This document shows, in pieces, positions 1 to 8,699 of a stretch of DNA of 42,689 nt. Source of the stretch: Prosthecobacter sp. (GTDB lineage Bacteria; Verrucomicrobiota; Verrucomicrobiia; Verrucomicrobiales; Verrucomicrobiaceae). The stretch covers positions 1 to 42,689 of the forward strand of contig NZ_JACSRD010000091.1 in assembly GCF_014879935.1 (NCBI RefSeq), written 5' to 3'. Every line of letters starts with the position of its first letter. Positions within the stretch are counted from its first letter, which is position 1. The notes below the pieces were generated by a model. The model searched no databases and was not told the origin of the DNA. It was given only the letters and a program-made list of their open reading frames with translations. Position numbers and translations under genes: made by a program.

Positions 1-2
1 AG

Positions 3-344
3 CCCCCCAGCGTACTCCCCATCCAAACTCCCCTCACGCACCCTCCGCGCAGCGGCTCAGTTCAACAATTCATTGCACCAATTCGCAACGAAGCAGCCAA
101 AAGGCATCGTCTATCTAAGGATGAAGTTCGACAGAGGCAACGTCAGAAAGCCAACAGGGGCTGCCTCTTGGGGATTGCTTCTAGCATTGGCTCCTTGTTT
201 TTTCTTGTATTAGGCGGCTGTGTTATTGGCGGAGCATGTGGCGCAATTGTTGGTCTGTTTTTTGGGAAATCTACGCACTATGCCGCAGTGGGTGCTGTAT
301 GCGGCTTCATGGGGGGGCTAGCAGCATGGGGTCAAAGCAAATAG
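3..344 (+). CDS. C-terminal part of a small glycine-rich membrane protein (5' end outside window)
   Basis: An open frame enters from the window edge and stops at TAG 342-344, giving 113 visible residues. The first half is proline-rich and then charged (R, K, Q, E), with a segment reading RNEAAKRHRLSKDEV. The second half holds two hydrophobic stretches rich in glycine and alanine, one reading LFFLVLGGCVIGGACGAIVG and a later one around AAVGAVCGFMGGLAAW. This is the pattern of a two-helix membrane anchor or a glycine-zipper hairpin behind a cytoplasmic basic region. No family is recognised. The start codon lies upstream of the window. Other frames here are broken or lack this composition, which supports this frame. 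Function unknown. Confidence 0.55.
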   Translation, partial: PPSVLPIQTPLTHPPRSGSVQQFIAPIRNEAAKRHRLSKDEVRQRQRQKANRGCLLGIASSIGSLFFLVLGGCVIGGACGAIVGLFFGKSTHYAAVGAVCGFMGGLAAWGQSK

Positions 345-348
345 CCAC

Positions 349-365
349 ACATCAGTTGCTGATGT
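349..365. terminator. Small perfect hairpin after the partial membrane-protein gene
   Basis: ACATCAG and CTGATGT form a 7-bp stem around a TTG loop, starting 5 bases after the stop codon at 344. No T-run follows, so an intrinsic terminator is only possible. The rest of 366-492 shows nothing recognisable. Confidence 0.25.
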
Positions 366-492
366 TAATGACTTGCTTAGCAAAGTTCTATTCTGCACTT
401 CGACCGGGAGATTTCATTCATTAGCCACTCGGTCATAACAGCCTGCAGTCCTACCATTGGTTCTTCATGTTATAGTGTAGTAGATTGAACCA

Positions 493-1269
493 TCACTTCT
501 CCAGCGGCATCAGCTCGATCTTCCGAAACCACACCGGCTGACCCTCGGCTTGCAGAGCGATGTGGCCGTAGCTCAGCTTCACATCGCCACCGGCGGCGGT
601 GATGTCGCTGGCGGGGGCGATGGTGCAGGCGGGATCGAGCACCGGATGTTGGTAACGCAGCACTTCGACGCCGTTGATGCGGTGGATGATCACGTCGTGG
701 CCGCGCACCTCCATCTCCGCACGCACCCACTCCTCCGCAGGAAAGGTCGGCGAGCTCGATTTGGCGATGTGCTTCGTGAAAAGCTGCCCCGCCATCTCCA
801 CATGCGTGCCTGGCGTGCAGAGATTGCCCGTGGGGCGAGGTCCTTTGCCCTCATCGGCGAGGAATTGCATTTCCAGGCTCGACGGAAAGCCCTGATCGAA
901 GCGCATGCTCTGCGGCGGCTGCGCATGCAGCATCACGCCGCTGTTGAGGTTCACATACTTCGGCGCGTCGGCCATCATCGCGCCGGTGAAGCGATACTCC
1001 ATGCGCAGGATGTAGTGCGAGTAGGCCAAGTTGGTGAAAAGGTGCCCGTATTGCTGGTCAAACTTCTCGTAGCCATCGTAGCTGACCTTCAGGATGCCGT
1101 CCTCGACGCGGAAGGTGTTCGCAAAATTCTCACCCAGAGGCCGCTTCGCGATCTTGATCGTCCACCCGGTCAGATCCTTGCCATTGAAGAGCGGAATCCA
1201 CTTCGGCTCCTCGGCGAGGGCTGTGGAGACGATGAGGGCAAAGAAAGCGGCGCAGGCAGATCGGATCAT
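493..1269 (-). CDS. Secreted DUF1080 (3-keto-disaccharide hydrolase-like) protein
   Basis: This 258-residue protein has a clear signal peptide (MIRSACAAFFALIVSTALA, cleavage before EEPKW). It is followed by the DUF1080 opening WIPLFNGKDLTGWT. Later come the family's usual G-V-M-L-H and W-N-E/E-M-E-V-like beta-sandwich strands. DUF1080 proteins adopt a concanavalin-like fold. Some act on keto-sugar glycosides or bind glycans, and they are abundant in Planctomycetota and Verrucomicrobiota. The ATG at 1269 is chosen over the in-frame GTG at 1278 because AAGGTGG lies five bases upstream of it. The gene is divergent from the first sulfatase with only about 75 bp between them, which suggests a shared control region and a joint role in polysaccharide breakdown. 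The exact substrate cannot be told. Confidence 0.85.
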   Translation of the reverse strand: MIRSACAAFFALIVSTALAEEPKWIPLFNGKDLTGWTIKIAKRPLGENFANTFRVEDGILKVSYDGYEKFDQQYGHLFTNLAYSHYILRMEYRFTGAMMADAPKYVNLNSGVMLHAQPPQSMRFDQGFPSSLEMQFLADEGKGPRPTGNLCTPGTHVEMAGQLFTKHIAKSSSPTFPAEEWVRAEMEVRGHDVIIHRINGVEVLRYQHPVLDPACTIAPASDITAAGGDVKLSYGHIALQAEGQPVWFRKIELMPLEK

Positions 1270-1343
1270 GAGTGCCACCTTGTCGTGATACCCGCCAAAT
1301 CCAACCGGAAGATGACCGAGTGTTCGTCGTTTAGCAGCTCGCC

Positions 1344-2939
1344 ATGAAATGCCTCCTCTCTGTGCTCCTCTGTGTGCTCTGTGGTTTCCTCCAAGCCGCG
1401 GAAAAGCCCAACATCGTCGTCATCCTCGTCGATGACATGGGCTTCGCGGACCTCGGCTGCTATGGCTCAGAGATTCCCACGCCGAATCTCGATGCTCTGG
1501 CGAAGAACGGCCTGCGCTTCACGCAGTTCTACAACACCGGTCGCTGCTGCCCCACGCGTGCCTCGTTGCTCACCGGCCTCTATTCGCATCAGGCCGGCAT
1601 CGGGCACATGACCGATGACAAGGGCGTGCCGGGCTATCAAGGCCGGCTCAACAACTCCTGCGTGACCATCGCCGAGGTGCTGCGGCCTGCTGGCTACTTC
1701 ACTGCGATGACCGGAAAGTGGCATGTGGGTCAAAATCTCGGCGTGGTGCCTTGGGAACGCGGTTTCGATCGTTCGCTGAATGCCGCGGCGGGCGGCTTTT
1801 ACTTCGCAGGAGGCGACAAGGCGAAAGCGAAGCTCTTCCTCAATGGCGAAGCCATCGCCAACGACGATCCGCGTCTGCCGAAGGACTGGTATTCGACCGA
1901 TCTGTGGACGACCTTTGGCTTGAAGTTCATCGACGAAGCGCTCGCCGCGAAGAAGCCGTTTTACCTGCACCTCTGCCACAACGCACCGCATTTCCCGCTC
2001 CAAGCTCCTGCGGATGCCATCGCCAAATTTCGCGGCAAATACAAAGACGGTTGGGGAGCACTGCGCGATGCCCGCATCGCCCGGCAGAAGGAACTCGGCA
2101 TCATCGACGCCCTCTGGGAGAAGTCGCCACGCCCGCCCACCATCAAGCTGTGGAAAGATCACACGCCGGAGGAGCAGGACCGCTTTGACCATCTCATGGC
2201 CGTCTATGCCGCCACCGTGCACCGCATGGACCAGGCCATCGGCGACCTCGTCAGCGGCCTCAAAGAGCGTGGCGTGCTCGAAAACACGCTCATCCTCTTC
2301 ATGAGCGACAACGGCGGCAACGCCGAATCCGGCCCCGGCGGCCGCAGCGACGGCGATCCGACCCAAGCCGCCTCGAATTGGTTCTGCGGCGAAAGCTGGG
2401 CTTTCCTGGAAAACGCCCCGTTCCGCAAATACAAGCACTACAACCACGAAGGCGGCATCGCCACGCCGCTCATCGCGCACTGGCCGGTGGGCATCGAGGC
2501 CAGGAACGAGCTCCGCCACACCCCTTCCCACCTCATCGACATCATGGCGACGTGCGTTGATGTCAGCGGTGCCAGCTATCCCAAAGAGCAAAAGGGCCAC
2601 TCGATCACTCCGATGGAAGGCGTTTCACTCAAACCTCTCCTTCTCTCCCCTTCTCCAAGTCTCCCAGTCTCCCGCCCTCTCTTCTGGGAGCACGAAGGCA
2701 ACGCCGCCGTGCGTCACGGCGATCTCAAACTCGTCCGCACCGGCCGAAACGGCCCCTGGGAGCTCTACGACCTCAAAGCCGACCGCACCGAGCAGCACGA
2801 TCTCGCTGCCGCCCAACCGGAAAAAGTGAAGGAACTCGCTGCTGAATGGCAATCGTGGGCCGAACGTGCCCATGTGCTGCCTTATCCAGGCGAAGGGAAA
2901 GGGAAGAAGGGCAAAGGAAAGAAGAAAGCCGCCAAATGA
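1344..2939 (+). CDS. Secreted S1-family sulfatase 1 (arylsulfatase-like)
   Basis: 531 residues. A signal peptide (residues 1-19, ending QAAE) precedes the metal-binding start PNIVVILVDDMG (D30, D31). The formylglycine motif is C68-C-P-T-R72, so Cys68 would be the residue converted to formylglycine. GKWHVG and the late metal site FMSDNGGN are also present. It hydrolyses sulfate esters, probably on a polysaccharide, in the periplasm or outside. The C-terminus is a lysine/glycine tail (GKGKKGKGKKKAAK). A proline/serine stretch near residue 435 comes from a 28-bp repeat also found in the large kinase gene. It is first in a three-gene run; its stop overlaps the next start as ATGA. The length is usual for the family. 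Confidence 0.92.
   Translation: MKCLLSVLLCVLCGFLQAAEKPNIVVILVDDMGFADLGCYGSEIPTPNLDALAKNGLRFTQFYNTGRCCPTRASLLTGLYSHQAGIGHMTDDKGVPGYQGRLNNSCVTIAEVLRPAGYFTAMTGKWHVGQNLGVVPWERGFDRSLNAAAGGFYFAGGDKAKAKLFLNGEAIANDDPRLPKDWYSTDLWTTFGLKFIDEALAAKKPFYLHLCHNAPHFPLQAPADAIAKFRGKYKDGWGALRDARIARQKELGIIDALWEKSPRPPTIKLWKDHTPEEQDRFDHLMAVYAATVHRMDQAIGDLVSGLKERGVLENTLILFMSDNGGNAESGPGGRSDGDPTQAASNWFCGESWAFLENAPFRKYKHYNHEGGIATPLIAHWPVGIEARNELRHTPSHLIDIMATCVDVSGASYPKEQKGHSITPMEGVSLKPLLLSPSPSLPVSRPLFWEHEGNAAVRHGDLKLVRTGRNGPWELYDLKADRTEQHDLAAAQPEKVKELAAEWQSWAERAHVLPYPGEGKGKKGKGKKKAAK
2645..2672 (+). repeat. 28-bp dispersed repeat inside sulfatase 1, copy A
   Basis: A pyrimidine-rich stretch (CTCCCC...AGTCTCCC...TCTCC) matches 26 of 28 bases to the sense strand of the kinase gene at 20585-20558. 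Both copies are read in the same frame, giving the peptide SPSLPVS. Confidence 0.7.
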
Positions 2940-4342
2940 CCATGAAACATCCATTGCTCATCCTCTGTCTGCTCGCGCTTTGTTTGCCGTTGACGGCGGC
3001 GCAGCCCAATCTGCTGCTCATCATCGCGGATGACTGTACCTATCGCGACATGGAGGTGTACGGCGGCCAGGCGCGCACTCCGCATCTGATGCGGCTGGCG
3101 GGCGAGGGCATGAAATTCACGCGCTGCTTCCAGGCGGCGCCGATGTGCTCCCCCACGCGGCACTGCCTCTACACCGGTCTTTATCCGGTGAAGTCGGGAG
3201 CCTATCCGAATCACACGATGGCCTATGACTGGGTGAAAAGCATCGCCCACTACCTTCAGGCCGCCGGTTACACCACGCATTTGTCCGGCAAGACGCACAT
3301 CAACCCGAAATCCGTCTTCCCCTTCGACTACAGCGGCACGGAGAATCCCGATCCTGCGGCCTTCGCCGAGGTGCTGAAAAGCAGCACGGCGTCGGGCAAG
3401 CCCTTCCTTTTCATCGCCGCATCGCACGAGCCACACACGCCGTGGAATCAGGGTGATCCATCGCAGTATCCCCCTGCGTCGTTGAAACTGCCGCCCGTGT
3501 TGGTCGATGCGCCGGACACCCGCGAGGGTTTCTCGAAATATCTCGCCGAGATCACCTTCTTCGACTCTCAAGTCGGCGACTTCCTCGGGCTGCTCGATCA
3601 ATCCGCGCATCGCGACCACACGCTCGTCATGGTTTTGAGCGAGCAGGGGAATAGTTTCCCCTTCGCGAAGTGGACCTGTTACGATGTGGGGCTGGCCAGC
3701 GCCTGCATCGCTCGCTGGCCGGGTCAAACGAAGCCCGGCAGTGTCAGCGACGCTCTCATCGAGTATGTGGATGTCGTTCCCACCTTCCTGGAAGCCGCAG
3801 GCGTGGAGCGCCCGGGCGTTCTGGATGGCCGCAGCTTCGTTCCGGTGCTCAAGGGTGGTGCCACCACGCACAAGACGCACGTCTTCGGGTTGCAAACCAC
3901 GCGGGGCATCCATCACGGGTCCGAATACTTCGGCATCCGTTCGGTGCGCGATGCTCGCTACCGCTACATCCGCAACTTCACGCCGGAAATCACCTTCGAA
4001 AACGCCGCCACGCACGATCCTACCTTCCAGACCTGGATCCAAATGGCCGCCAAAGCGGATGAAAACGCGAAGCGCCTTGTCCACGACTATCAGCACCGTC
4101 CTGGCGAGGAACTCTACGACTGCGAACGAGATCCCTGGAACCGGCAAAACCTCGCCAACGATCCGAAACACGCCGCTCCGCTTGCCGCGCTTCGCATCCA
4201 GCTCGACTCCTGGATGCGTCAGCAAGGTGATGAAGGCCAGGCGACCGAGCTTAAAGCGCTGACCCGCATGCCCAAGGCTGCCAAAACGGACGCGGAGGGA
4301 CCGAAGAAGAAAAAGAAGGCCGGCAAAAAGGCGAAGGAGTGA
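2936..4342 (+). CDS. Secreted S1-family sulfatase 2 (heparan N-sulfatase-like)
   Basis: 468 residues from an ATG that overlaps the previous stop (ATGA), so the two are probably translationally coupled. A signal peptide ends near TAAQ, followed by PNLLLIIADDCTYRDMEVYGG. The formylglycine motif is C71-S-P-T-R75. The layout DDCTYRD...RTPHLMRLAGEG, the relatively short catalytic half and the late SEQGNSFPFAKWT segment, in place of the usual DNGG, resemble N-sulfoglucosamine sulfohydrolase (SGSH-type) enzymes. Those cleave N-sulfate or related sulfates from glycosaminoglycan-like chains. The C-terminus is a lysine-rich tail (PKKKKKAGKKAKE). Substrate is inferred from subfamily resemblance only. 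Cofactor is expected to be calcium plus formylglycine. Confidence 0.9.
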   Translation: MTMKHPLLILCLLALCLPLTAAQPNLLLIIADDCTYRDMEVYGGQARTPHLMRLAGEGMKFTRCFQAAPMCSPTRHCLYTGLYPVKSGAYPNHTMAYDWVKSIAHYLQAAGYTTHLSGKTHINPKSVFPFDYSGTENPDPAAFAEVLKSSTASGKPFLFIAASHEPHTPWNQGDPSQYPPASLKLPPVLVDAPDTREGFSKYLAEITFFDSQVGDFLGLLDQSAHRDHTLVMVLSEQGNSFPFAKWTCYDVGLASACIARWPGQTKPGSVSDALIEYVDVVPTFLEAAGVERPGVLDGRSFVPVLKGGATTHKTHVFGLQTTRGIHHGSEYFGIRSVRDARYRYIRNFTPEITFENAATHDPTFQTWIQMAAKADENAKRLVHDYQHRPGEELYDCERDPWNRQNLANDPKHAAPLAALRIQLDSWMRQQGDEGQATELKALTRMPKAAKTDAEGPKKKKKAGKKAKE

Positions 4343-4368
4343 GGTGCCGGCCGCGTTTCCGCGCGACC

Positions 4369-5799
4369 ATGCGTCGATTCACCCTTGTCTTTGCCCTTTG
4401 CTCATCCCTTCTCACTGCCGCACCGCCGAATGTGCTCATTCTGTTCTCAGATGATCAAGGCAGTGCGGATCTGAGCTGCCAGGGGTCGAAGGACACCCAG
4501 ACGCCGAACATCGATTCCCTGGCGAAGAATGGTGTGAGGTGCACGCAGGGCTACATCTCATCCTGCATGTGCTCGCCGAGCCGGGCAGGGCTGCTGACGG
4601 GGAGGTCGCAGTCGCGGTTCGGGCATGAGATCAACTGGGAAGGGCGTGATGAAACGGGCGTGCGCGGCCTCCCGGTGACGGAAAAGACGCTGGCGGATCA
4701 TTTGAAGGCCGCGGGCTATCGCACCGGTTGCGTGGGAAAGTGGCATTTGGGCGACGTGGCGAAGTTTCATCCGAAGCAGCGGGGCTTTGACGAGTATTTC
4801 GGCCACATCGGCGGCTCGCATGATTACTTCGCGTCGAAGGACGGCGGCAAAGGAGGAACGTATGCACTGGAGGGCTGGGACGGGAAGCCGTTCGAGTTCG
4901 CGAATGATTACCTGACCGACATCAACGGCCGGGCAGCCTGTGAGTTCATCCGTCGCAGCGATCCGGCGAAGCCGTGGTTTCTTTACGTGGCCTTCAATGC
5001 CCCGCACACGCCGACCCAGGCCACGGAGAAGTATCTGCAGCGGTTCGCTCACATTGCTGATGAGCAGCGCCGGACGTATGCGGCCATGGTCAGCGCCCTG
5101 GATGACGCCGTGGGCGCCATTTTGACCGAACTGAGGTCACGGGGCGCGGAAGACAACACGCTGATCTTTTTCCTGAGCGACAACGGCGGCCCGCTGGACC
5201 GCAACAGTTCGCTGAACACGCCTCTGAGCGGCGAAAAAGGTCACATGCTCGAAGGCGGCATCCGCACGCCTTACCTCGTGCAGTGGAAGGCCGAACTGCC
5301 TGCGGGGAAGGTGTATGAGCAGCCGGTGAGCAGCCTGGATATTGCGGCGACGGCGATAGAAGCGGCGACAGAAAGTAGAACGGGTTTTCAACCCGTTCAG
5401 AACGAGTTGAAAACTCGTTCTCCATTGGATGGCGTGGACTTGATTCCGTTCTTCAAGGGCGAGAAAACCGGCCGCCCGCATGACGTGCTCTACTGGCGCA
5501 TGACGGCACGCGGCATCTGGGCGATTCGCATGGGCGATTGGAAACTCGTCACGCACAACGGCTGGCACGATCTCCCCGCCGCCAAACCGAGGCCGCGCCT
5601 GATTCATCTGGCGGCGGATCCCGGCGAACTGCACGACTTGAGCGAGAAGGAACCTGCAAAGCTCGCCGAGTTACAGAACGCTTATGACGCTTGGGCCGCG
5701 ACACTGCCGGAGCCGCTGTGGAGCACCGATGTCAGTCCTGAAGCTGCCAAAGCGCGTCTGGAGAGAGGAAAACGCCAGAAGATGAAGAAAGCAGAGTGA
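4369..5799 (+). CDS. Secreted S1-family sulfatase 3 with a repeat-derived in-frame insertion
   Basis: 476 residues starting at ATG 4369, which gives a clean signal peptide (MRRFTLVFALCSSLLTAAPP). A longer GTG start at 4339 overlaps the previous stop but would bury the signal. Metal residues DDQG follow at 28-31, and the formylglycine motif is C68-S-P-S-R72. GKWHLGD and LSDNGGPLDRNS complete the active site, and the pattern resembles N-acetylgalactosamine-sulfatase-type members. Around residues 337-352 lies a foreign-looking peptide (RTGFQPVQNELKTRSP) encoded by two back-to-back palindromes at 5378-5420. The site is a surface-loop position between conserved blocks, so activity may survive. The C-terminus is again basic (KRQKMKKAE). 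It is third in the plus-strand run and faces sulfatase 4 tail to tail. Confidence 0.9.
   Translation: MRRFTLVFALCSSLLTAAPPNVLILFSDDQGSADLSCQGSKDTQTPNIDSLAKNGVRCTQGYISSCMCSPSRAGLLTGRSQSRFGHEINWEGRDETGVRGLPVTEKTLADHLKAAGYRTGCVGKWHLGDVAKFHPKQRGFDEYFGHIGGSHDYFASKDGGKGGTYALEGWDGKPFEFANDYLTDINGRAACEFIRRSDPAKPWFLYVAFNAPHTPTQATEKYLQRFAHIADEQRRTYAAMVSALDDAVGAILTELRSRGAEDNTLIFFLSDNGGPLDRNSSLNTPLSGEKGHMLEGGIRTPYLVQWKAELPAGKVYEQPVSSLDIAATAIEAATESRTGFQPVQNELKTRSPLDGVDLIPFFKGEKTGRPHDVLYWRMTARGIWAIRMGDWKLVTHNGWHDLPAAKPRPRLIHLAADPGELHDLSEKEPAKLAELQNAYDAWAATLPEPLWSTDVSPEAAKARLERGKRQKMKKAE
5378..5420. repeat. Double-palindrome repeat inserted within a coding frame
   Basis: Two adjacent hairpins are visible: GAACGGGTT-TTC-AACCCGTTC (5378-5398) and GAACGAGTT-GAA-AACTCGTTC (5400-5420). 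Each has a 9-bp perfect stem and a 3-base loop. The element keeps the sulfatase frame open and encodes TGFQPVQNELKTRS. It resembles the small mobile palindromic elements (REP/RPE-like) of large bacterial genomes. Confidence 0.75.
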
Positions 5800-5835
5800 G
5801 GCAACTGCATCCCGTCGCTGGCGAGTTCTGCTGAC

Positions 5836-7200
5836 TCACTTCAATTGCGGCACACCGGGCACGACGGTGGCTTGGTGTTGTTTCACCGCTTCGTGGATCT
5901 CGGCGATCACTTCCGGGTGTTCGGCGGCGACGTCGCGTTTCTCCGAAGGATCGCGGCCAAGGTGAAACAGCAGTGGCGGTTCGTGCGCGTCCGCCTTGGG
6001 CTGGCCGTAGCCAGTTTGCGTTTTGAAGTGGGCCTTCCACTCACCCACACGGCAGGCAAAGAGCTGGTCCCCCCGATAGTAGAAGAACGGCCGTGCTGGA
6101 AGCGGCTTCGAATCGAAAAGCAGAGGCGCGAGATCCGTGCCATCGAGTGTGACGCCTTTCGGCAGCGGTGTCTCGGCGAGGGCGAGCGCCGTGGGCAGCA
6201 GGTCCATGGTGCTGGCGAGCTGGCTGGTGACGCCGGGTTTGATGCGTCCGGGCATCCACGCGATGCCAGGGACGCGCATGCCGCCCTCCCAGGTGCTGCC
6301 TTTGCCATCCTTGAGCAGGCCGGCGCTGCCGCCTTGATCACCCATGATGAGCCAGGGGCCGTTGTCGCTGGTGAAGAAGACCAGTGTGTTTTCCGCGATG
6401 CCCTCCGAACGCAGCGCTTCGAGCACCTGGCCCACGCTCCAGTCGAGTTCCTCCACGGCGTCGCCGAAGATGCCGGCGCGGTTTTTGCCTCTGAATGCGG
6501 GAGACGCGAACATCGGCACATGGGGGAAGGTGTGCGGCATGTAGAGGAAGAAGGGGCCGCCTTTTTTCTCGCGGATGAACTTCACCGCTTCGGCCGTGTA
6601 GCGCTTCGTCAAAGTGGTCTGGTCGGCAGGTTGTTCGACGACCTTTCCATCCCGCATCAGCGCCACGTTCCAGCCATCGTGCGGCGGATTGGGGGAGCCG
6701 GTGCTGCCTTTGGGCAGGCCAGGCCGTGCATCCATGTCGTTCGAGTAAGGCAGGCCGAACTGATGGTCGAAGCCCTGGTCCAGCGGACGTGATCCCTCGT
6801 GGATGCCGAGGTGCCATTTCCCGATCTGCATGGTGGCATAGCCTTTCTCCTTCAAGGCCTCGGCGATGGTGATCTCGGCCGGTGGCAGGCCGCCCTCGGA
6901 GTTGGGGAAGAGGACACGGCGGTCACCACACATGCCGCTGCGGATTGGCAGCCGCCCCGTGAGCAAAGCGGCACGGCTGGGCGTGCAGACCTCCGCCGCC
7001 GAGTAGAAATCCGTGAAGCGCAGACCTTCGGCGGCCATGCGGTCGAGATTCGGCGTGCGAATGACCGGAGAACCGTAACAGCCGAGGTCGCCATAGCCGA
7101 GGTCGTCGGCGAAGAGGATGATGATGTTCGGTTTCGAGGCCGCGGCGGCCGGTGGCAGCGTGGCCAGCAGTGCGAGCAGGAGCAGGGTGTGAAGGTTCAT
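5836..7200 (-). CDS. Secreted S1-family sulfatase 4 (arylsulfatase A-like)
   Basis: 454 residues from ATG 7200, which directly precedes the signal peptide (MNLHTLLLLALLATLPPAAA). An upstream in-frame start would add 34 polar residues and is rejected. Motifs: FADDLGYGDLGCYG (metal site), formylglycine motif C72-T-P-S-R76 followed by AALLTGRLPIRSGM, GKWHLG, and FTSDNGPW. The LPIRSGM block and the FPNSEGGLP block are typical of the arylsulfatase A/GALNS branch. Last gene of the minus-strand sulfatase run, 29 bp after sulfatase 5. Unlike most of its neighbours, it ends without a long lysine tail (PGVPQLK). Likely acts on sulfated sugars outside the cytoplasm. Confidence 0.92.
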   Translation of the reverse strand: MNLHTLLLLALLATLPPAAAASKPNIIILFADDLGYGDLGCYGSPVIRTPNLDRMAAEGLRFTDFYSAAEVCTPSRAALLTGRLPIRSGMCGDRRVLFPNSEGGLPPAEITIAEALKEKGYATMQIGKWHLGIHEGSRPLDQGFDHQFGLPYSNDMDARPGLPKGSTGSPNPPHDGWNVALMRDGKVVEQPADQTTLTKRYTAEAVKFIREKKGGPFFLYMPHTFPHVPMFASPAFRGKNRAGIFGDAVEELDWSVGQVLEALRSEGIAENTLVFFTSDNGPWLIMGDQGGSAGLLKDGKGSTWEGGMRVPGIAWMPGRIKPGVTSQLASTMDLLPTALALAETPLPKGVTLDGTDLAPLLFDSKPLPARPFFYYRGDQLFACRVGEWKAHFKTQTGYGQPKADAHEPPLLFHLGRDPSEKRDVAAEHPEVIAEIHEAVKQHQATVVPGVPQLK

Positions 7201-7229
7201 GACAAAGAGGGGTGGTAGGGTCCGGGTGA

Positions 7230-8672
7230 TCAGCGTTTCTTCTTCTTTTTGCCACCCGCTTTGGGATCGAGGTAGCTCTGGAACTGCCAGTGCTTCTTCC
7301 ACTCGGCGAGGAAGGGCTGATACTGCGGCGTGTCGAACCAGTTCACCGATTCGGGATCGGGCGGCGAGACTTTGCCCTCGGGATAGTCCTTGCCGGCAAA
7401 ACTCGCCTCCATCGTCGCGTTCCAGGCCAGCAGTTGCTGCTTCATCTTCGCGAGCAGTTCCGGTTTTTCAGTGGCGAGATCGTGGGTCTCGTTCGGATCG
7501 GTCACGATGTCGTAAAGCTCGAATTTGCCGCCGTCCAGGTTGTCGGTCAGCAGCTTGTGGCGGTCGTCCACCCAGGCGCGTTTGGCATGATAGCGGAAGC
7601 CGATGGGCCGGTCGCGCAGGCCCGTTTCGCCAGTGAGCAATGGCTTGAGGCTTCTGCCGTCGAGTGGTTTCATCATGACACTGTCCGGCAGGCCCAGGAT
7701 GTCCACGACCGTGGGGAAAAGATCCATCACGCAGGCAGGATGACTGGTGACGCGCGGTTTGATGACGGTCGGCCATTCGATGATGCCGGGGACGCGGATG
7801 CCGCCCTCGAACACGCTGCCTTTATGGCCGCGCAGACCACCGACGGTTTCAGGCGTGATGCCGGGCAGTCCGCCATTGTCGCTGCAAAAGACGAGCAGCG
7901 TGTTTTCAGCGAGGCCCAGGTCACGCAACCTGCCGCGCAGCGTGCCGATGCTGCGGTCCATGGCGGCCAGTTCGCCGTAGTGATTGGCCGAGGACTCATC
8001 GAGCTGCGCAAAGGATGTCTTGTCCGCCGACAGGGCCTTGAACGGGCTGTGCGGCGAGCCAAACCAGATCACGGCAAAGAGCGGCCTGCCACCGCCGTGG
8101 TGTTTTTCGAGAAACTTCACCGCCTCTCCCACGGCGATGTCGGACGAGTCGCCTTTCATCTGCTCAAACGTCCCCGCGCGGCTCATGATCGGGTCCACAT
8201 CGTAGAAGTTCGACACGGACACCCACTCGTCGAAACCGAACGCGCCCGGATTGCGCGGATCATCGGCAAAGATCGGCGCGCCCGGGCCTTTGTGGCCGTT
8301 GAGGTGCCATTTGCCGAAGTGTCCGGTCGCATAACCGGAGCCATTCAAAGCCTGCGCGATCGTTTTCTCCTGCAGCCGGAGCGCATAGCCATGCGTGAGA
8401 ACACCAGTGCGGTCGTGTGAACGACCGGTGAGCACCGAGGCACGTGTGGGGGAGCAAACCGGGCCGCCCGCGTAAAAGCGCTCAAAGCGCAGCCCGTTCG
8501 CCGCCATCGCGTCGAGATTCGGCGTTTTGAGCACGGGATGGCCTCGATAGCCGGTCTGTCCCCAGCCCATGTCATCCGCCATGACAAAGATGATGTTCGG
8601 CTGGGTGTCTGCCGCATGCGTGATGGTGCAGGCCAGTGCCAGGACGGCGAGGGATGAGAACAGGAGCTTCAT
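7230..8672 (-). CDS. Secreted S1-family sulfatase 5
   Basis: 480 residues with a signal peptide (MKLLFSSLAVLALACTITHA). Motifs in order: FVMADDMGWGQTGYRGHP (metal site), C73-S-P-T-R77 with ASVLTGRSHDRTGV (formylglycine site), GKWHLNGHKGPG, and FCSDNGGLPG (second metal site). A DPNETHDLATEKPELL segment near the C-terminus is the usual sulfatase end domain. It finishes with GGKKKKKR, a very basic tail. It sits between sulfatases 6 and 4 on the same strand with gaps of 27 and 29 bp, so co-transcription is likely. Specific substrate unknown. Confidence 0.92.
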   Translation of the reverse strand: MKLLFSSLAVLALACTITHAADTQPNIIFVMADDMGWGQTGYRGHPVLKTPNLDAMAANGLRFERFYAGGPVCSPTRASVLTGRSHDRTGVLTHGYALRLQEKTIAQALNGSGYATGHFGKWHLNGHKGPGAPIFADDPRNPGAFGFDEWVSVSNFYDVDPIMSRAGTFEQMKGDSSDIAVGEAVKFLEKHHGGGRPLFAVIWFGSPHSPFKALSADKTSFAQLDESSANHYGELAAMDRSIGTLRGRLRDLGLAENTLLVFCSDNGGLPGITPETVGGLRGHKGSVFEGGIRVPGIIEWPTVIKPRVTSHPACVMDLFPTVVDILGLPDSVMMKPLDGRSLKPLLTGETGLRDRPIGFRYHAKRAWVDDRHKLLTDNLDGGKFELYDIVTDPNETHDLATEKPELLAKMKQQLLAWNATMEASFAGKDYPEGKVSPPDPESVNWFDTPQYQPFLAEWKKHWQFQSYLDPKAGGKKKKKR

Positions 8673-8699
8673 GATCGTGAAATTGAGGAAGGTACGGGT

